Source: Planobacterium oryzisoli (GTDB lineage: Bacteria; Bacteroidota; Bacteroidia; Flavobacteriales; Weeksellaceae). Taken from it: a DNA stretch of 64,000 nt. Location: contig NZ_JADKYY010000003.1 in assembly GCF_015354315.1 (NCBI RefSeq), positions 124,001 through 188,000 of the forward strand. The letters run 5' to 3'. The position numbers and the translations under genes are program-made. Below the pieces are notes generated by a model that was not told the origin of the DNA, ran no database searches, and worked only from the letters and a program-made list of their open reading frames with translations. Shown one piece after another: positions 60,658 to 64,000 of this stretch (its first letter is position 1; each line of letters opens with the position of its first letter).

Positions 60658-61887
60658 ATGAAATGGACCCAAGGACTTGACCGCACGGGAATCGGACTTT
60701 ACTTTGTGATATGCCTGTTTGCTATTGCCAATATCTACAGTGTGGATCCCTCGCTGGGAATCAAGCAGATGGTATTCTTTGGCATCTCCCTGGTGGTAGG
60801 CATAGGAATCTTTCTCAGCCGCTCGAATTTCTTTGAGAATCTCTCCAGTATTTTCTATATCCTCGGGGTGCTTCTGCTGATAGGACTCTTCCCCTTCGGT
60901 ACGGAGATTCTCGGACAGAAGAACTGGTATAAATTCGGCAGCATTACCATGCAACCGGTAGAATTTGCCAAAATAGGCACGGCCCTGATGCTTGCAAACT
61001 ACGTATCCGGACCGGATTTTAATATAAAGGACAAAAGATCCTTACGGGGGGCACTTATTATCGTCTTAATTCCGGCAATAGTAGTGCTTGCCATTCCCGA
61101 TGTGGGGTCTTTACTGGTCTTCGGCGCTTTTTTCATCGCGCTGTACCGCGAGGGATTAAGCGGCTGGTTTTTTGGGGTGATCGGTATTGTGGCGGCCGTA
61201 TTCTTAACCGCCATCGCCGTACCTGCCCAGTACGTGGCCCTGGGCATTTTGCTCATTGCGCTGATCGTATGGCTTCTCAACCGGCGCCATATTCACTGGA
61301 ATATTGTAAGTATAGGTCTTACCATACTGGCTCTGGGAAGCTTGATTGCACTGGCCTTTGCCACGCCCGTGGTACTGGAAAAACTGCCCAAACACCAAAG
61401 GGAGCGTATCGAAGTGCTCTATAAAGGGGAAAAAGCCTTTCGGGATACATCGGGCTACAACCTTTTGTATTCCAAGACCGCAATCGGTTCGGGAGGACTG
61501 ACCGGAAAAGGCTACCAGCAGGGATCGGTCACCCAAGGTAAATTTGTACCAGAGCAGGAAACCGACTACATTTTCTGTACCGTGGGGGAGGAATGGGGTT
61601 TTTTAGGGAGCAGTGTTTTGGTACTACTCTACGCTTTTTATATTGCCCGGATTTACTTTCTCTCCGAGAATCTTAAAACCTCCTTCGGACGTATCTTCGG
61701 CTATTGTTTTGCATCCATACTGCTGATCCACTTCGGAATCAATATCGGTATGGTGATGGGACTGTTTCCCACAGTAGGTATTCCCCTGCCCTACTTCAGC
61801 TATGGGGGAAGCTCCCTCTTGGCGTTTTCCATCATGACGGCCATTTTCTTCAAGCTGAACTACAGCGATAAAAACAGCTTGGTCTAG
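60658..61887 (+). CDS. rodA: Rod shape-determining protein RodA (SEDS glycosyltransferase)
   Basis: Polymerises glycan strands with PBP2 as partner. The 409-residue protein has ten or so membrane helices and the SEDS signatures KNWYKFGSITMQPVEFAK near residue 92 and GIPLPYFSYGGSSLL near 378. It is the last gene of the mre operon, with a terminator after its stop. Confidence 0.95.
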   Translation: MKWTQGLDRTGIGLYFVICLFAIANIYSVDPSLGIKQMVFFGISLVVGIGIFLSRSNFFENLSSIFYILGVLLLIGLFPFGTEILGQKNWYKFGSITMQPVEFAKIGTALMLANYVSGPDFNIKDKRSLRGALIIVLIPAIVVLAIPDVGSLLVFGAFFIALYREGLSGWFFGVIGIVAAVFLTAIAVPAQYVALGILLIALIVWLLNRRHIHWNIVSIGLTILALGSLIALAFATPVVLEKLPKHQRERIEVLYKGEKAFRDTSGYNLLYSKTAIGSGGLTGKGYQQGSVTQGKFVPEQETDYIFCTVGEEWGFLGSSVLVLLYAFYIARIYFLSENLKTSFGRIFGYCFASILLIHFGINIGMVMGLFPTVGIPLPYFSYGGSSLLAFSIMTAIFFKLNYSDKNSLV

Positions 61888-61906
61888 GCGCTGGAGAACA
61901 ACAAAA

Positions 61907-61933
61907 ATCCCTGAAAGCTGAACGTTCAGGGAT
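61907..61933. terminator. Bidirectional terminator between rodA and the response regulator
   Basis: ATCCCTGAA pairs exactly with TTCAGGGAT. The T run is on the reverse side (five A before the stem), so it is strongest for the response-regulator gene. Confidence 0.85.
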
Positions 61934-61958
61934 GGATTATTGTGGGAAAAATTCCCGA

Positions 61959-62645
61959 TTAATTCTTCACAAGGAGTCTAAAGCCCTCGCCATGGACATT
62001 GATAATTTCCAGTCCGTCGTCTTCTTTTAGAAGTTTGCGCAGCTTTGCAATGTATACGTCCATACTGCGGGCGGTAAAGTAATTCTCTTTCTTCCAGATC
62101 TTGCGCAGTGCCAAATCCCGCGGCATAAAATCATTGCGGTGAATGCACAGAAGCTTAAGCAGTTCATTCTCCTTAGGCGAAAGCTTGTACTCGGTCTCTC
62201 CCACTTTAAGCTGCCGCAGCATGGAATCGAAATAAATGTTGCTGATCTTAAATTGCTCCTGTTCCTCGCTCTCCAGGCTCGTGCTTCGCTGCAAAATAGC
62301 TTTGATCTTGTACAATAGCAGTTCCGTATCAAAAGGCTTGGTGATGTAATCGTCTGCACCGATCTGGTAGCCCTTTAAGATGTCCTCGCGCATATTGCGG
62401 GCCGTTAAGAAAATAATTGGTGTATTCTTGTCAATTTTCTTCACATCCTCCGCCAGGGAAAATCCGTCTTTCTTGGGCATCATGACATCGAAAATACAGA
62501 TGTCGAATTCGTTCTCAGTAAATTCCTTCAGTCCCTGTTCCCCATCGGTGGCCAGGGTTACTTCGAAATTGTTAATGGTCAGATAGTCTTTCAGTACCGC
62601 TCCGAAACTCTGATCGTCCTCTACTAGTAATATTCTGTTGCTCAT
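61959..62645 (-). CDS. Response regulator, OmpR/RprY type
   Basis: A 228-residue two-component regulator with an N-terminal receiver domain (acidic pair E9/D10/D11, phosphoacceptor D53 in FDVMMPK, lysine in TKPF) and a C-terminal winged-helix DNA-binding domain. It pairs with the kinase gene immediately upstream on the same strand (26 bases between). Similar Bacteroidota pairs are named RprXY. The signal and target genes are unknown. Confidence 0.94.
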   Translation of the reverse strand: MSNRILLVEDDQSFGAVLKDYLTINNFEVTLATDGEQGLKEFTENEFDICIFDVMMPKKDGFSLAEDVKKIDKNTPIIFLTARNMREDILKGYQIGADDYITKPFDTELLLYKIKAILQRSTSLESEEQEQFKISNIYFDSMLRQLKVGETEYKLSPKENELLKLLCIHRNDFMPRDLALRKIWKKENYFTARSMDVYIAKLRKLLKEDDGLEIINVHGEGFRLLVKN

Positions 62646-62671
62646 ATGTGGTGTTTTTTAATTATTAGGTG

Positions 62672-64000
62672 TTACGATAAGGGCAGCTTTATGGTAAAGG
62701 TAGAGCCCTTACCTTTTACAGAATCTACACTGATTTGCCCTTTGTGCAGTTCTACAATTTTCTTCACGTAGGAGAGACCCAGTCCCTGCCCCTTGACATT
62801 GTGGATGTTGCCGGTTTCCTCCCGGAAGAATTTCTCGAATATCTTGTTCTTGTTAAGGTTTTCCAGTCCCATACCCTTATCGGAAATCTCAACGACATAC
62901 CAGTTGCCCTCGTTACTGGTACGCACCTTTATCTCCGGCGTATCGGGTGAGTATTTATTAGCGTTGTCCAATAGGTTAACCAGCATATTGGAAATATGGA
63001 ACTCATCCACCTTCAGGTGGTATTTCTCGGCTGTGAATTCCTTAATTAACTGGCCGTTTCTTTCCCCCACAATCAGTTGGAAGGATTTGGTTATCTCCAT
63101 GATGAGTTCGCGCATGTTCGTTTCCCGTAAAAACAGCTGCACTTCATTACGCTCGAGTTTGGACATGTTCAGCACGTTTTCCACCTGCTTTTTCATGCGC
63201 AGGTTTTCCTGCTTGATAAGCTGCGAGTAGTATTTCACCTTCTCGGGATTGGTAGCTATCTTATCGTTTGCCAGGGAATCCGTGGCAACCGATATGGTGG
63301 CCAAAGGCGTTTTAAACTCATGCGACATATTGTTTATAAAGTCGGTCTTTACGTCGGCGATCTTTTTCTGGCGCATCATATAGTTAATGGAGGTAATATA
63401 AATACCCAAAATGGTCAAAAGCGATAAAAACGTACCGAGCAGCATCGGAAGATTATTCTTTATAAGGGAAAAGTTTTTCCTTGGGAAAACCAGAGCAAGC
63501 GTATAGAGGGTTTTATCCTCGGCATCCCGGAATAGTACTTTCTTATAGGTGGAGCTTTGTTCCGAAAGTTTATAATCCTTATCGGTAATGGAGGTCAGGC
63601 GGTTGTTTCGGTCGTAGATCCCGTAGCCAAAATCACTGCTTATCCCCTGCTTCTTTAGCTCCCTGGAAACCACAGAATCCAGTGTTTTATGGTCTACCCG
63701 GTTTTCAATCGGGCGATTATTGCCCACGATCCGCGTGAATTCCTTAAGGTTATACTCTCCGGAGGTGATCGAGGAGTTCAGTGCCGCGGTAAGCGGTTCG
63801 GGCTGGGTAGTGTCTTTCTTTATGCGTACCAGCACCTCATCGGTCCACATCTTGATCCGGTTCAGACTGTCTCCGGAATTATCGATCGGCAAATTCTCCC
63901 GCTCGATGATGTTCTGCTGGTAGGTGATGGTTCTTCTCGAAGCGGAATCCTCGGTCTGCTGGATGATCGTAGAGCTGGGCTGCTGGCTGTTGGCAATTAC
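62672..64000 (-). CDS. Sensor histidine kinase, cut by the window edge
   Basis: Partner of the response regulator downstream. At least 442 residues fall in the window, and the reading frame stays open to base 64000, so the true start lies to the right; a TTG at 63892 should not be taken as the start. Visible are an extracytoplasmic region, a membrane helix (NNLPMLLGTFLSLLTILGIYITS), the phospho-histidine box (MSHEFKTPLATI), and the N, G1 and G2 ATP-binding boxes (NLLDNANKYS, DKGMGLENL, GQGLGLSYVKKI). The first membrane segment is probably outside the window. Confidence 0.93.
   Translation of the reverse strand, partial: VIANSQQPSSTIIQQTEDSASRRTITYQQNIIERENLPIDNSGDSLNRIKMWTDEVLVRIKKDTTQPEPLTAALNSSITSGEYNLKEFTRIVGNNRPIENRVDHKTLDSVVSRELKKQGISSDFGYGIYDRNNRLTSITDKDYKLSEQSSTYKKVLFRDAEDKTLYTLALVFPRKNFSLIKNNLPMLLGTFLSLLTILGIYITSINYMMRQKKIADVKTDFINNMSHEFKTPLATISVATDSLANDKIATNPEKVKYYSQLIKQENLRMKKQVENVLNMSKLERNEVQLFLRETNMRELIMEITKSFQLIVGERNGQLIKEFTAEKYHLKVDEFHISNMLVNLLDNANKYSPDTPEIKVRTSNEGNWYVVEISDKGMGLENLNKNKIFEKFFREETGNIHNVKGQGLGLSYVKKIVELHKGQISVDSVKGKGSTFTIKLPLS

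Noticed and set aside
1-64000. CRISPR arrays, restriction, toxin-antitoxin, secretion or phage-defence genes
   Set aside because: I looked for repeats with regular spacers and for typical defence or toxin families on both strands and found none.

Overview
The window is a stretch of chromosome from a flavobacterium, most likely of the Chryseobacterium group (Weeksellaceae). The evidence is three TonB-dependent receptors with flavobacterial signal peptides, type III glutamine synthetase, families largely limited to Bacteroidota (DUF6909, DUF6146, DUF3127, DUF6702), a near absence of purine-rich ribosome binding sites, and the Bacteroidota -7 promoter box TAnnTTTG in front of about twenty genes. 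Species cannot be named from sequence alone. The GC content looks moderate. No CRISPR array, insertion sequence, prophage, rRNA or replication origin was seen.

Layout. 1-5696: mfd-pth (reverse), then a GH3-family acyl-adenylating enzyme. 5693-7304: a divergent pair of exporters, a Gdx/SugE-type SMR protein and an MFS carrier. 7423-12680: dnaB-rnhA, then a nitroreductase with nadB and nadC for NAD synthesis. 12889-15363: a large, apparently highly expressed TonB-dependent receptor behind an AT-rich control region. 15440-17955: a small membrane protein, asd and a metal-efflux CDF protein. 18024-20946: an AmgK-like sugar kinase, a stand-alone RapZ C-terminal domain, a MurU-like nucleotidyltransferase and a LOG-family hydrolase, closely packed. 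This is the most suggestive module in the window and points to amino-sugar/peptidoglycan recycling with a built-in sensor.

21008-29110: DUF6702, tadA, coaX, an M1 metallopeptidase, lysC, DUF6909 (C-terminal half resembling a nucleoside phosphorylase) and an FAD oxidoreductase. 29323-35879: glnN, a C40 peptidase lipoprotein, a cysteine-rich small protein and a TonB-dependent receptor carrying two N-terminal heavy-metal domains. A 430-base gap after glnN contains a possible small RNA. 35978-45655: msrB, DUF445, pyrD, glyS, sufS, DUF6146, a third TonB-dependent receptor and aat. 45708-47018: DUF3127, a tRNA cluster (Leu-Gly-Leu) and a gene-poor 470-base stretch with what looks like a gene remnant.

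47019-64000: an SDR/DUF2867 protein, mutL, a rhomboid protease and an EEP-family protein; the haem operon hemA-hemC-hemD-hemE (reverse); the elongasome operon mreB-mreC-mreD-mrdA-rodA; and an OmpR-type response regulator with its histidine kinase, which runs off the right edge.

Most of the window is ordinary housekeeping. The points worth a second look are the kinase/RapZ-domain/uridylyltransferase module, the double-HMA receptor, four genes whose -7 box lies exactly five bases before the start codon (candidate leaderless mRNAs), several perfect inverted repeats in leaders or promoters, and the two gene-poor gaps.
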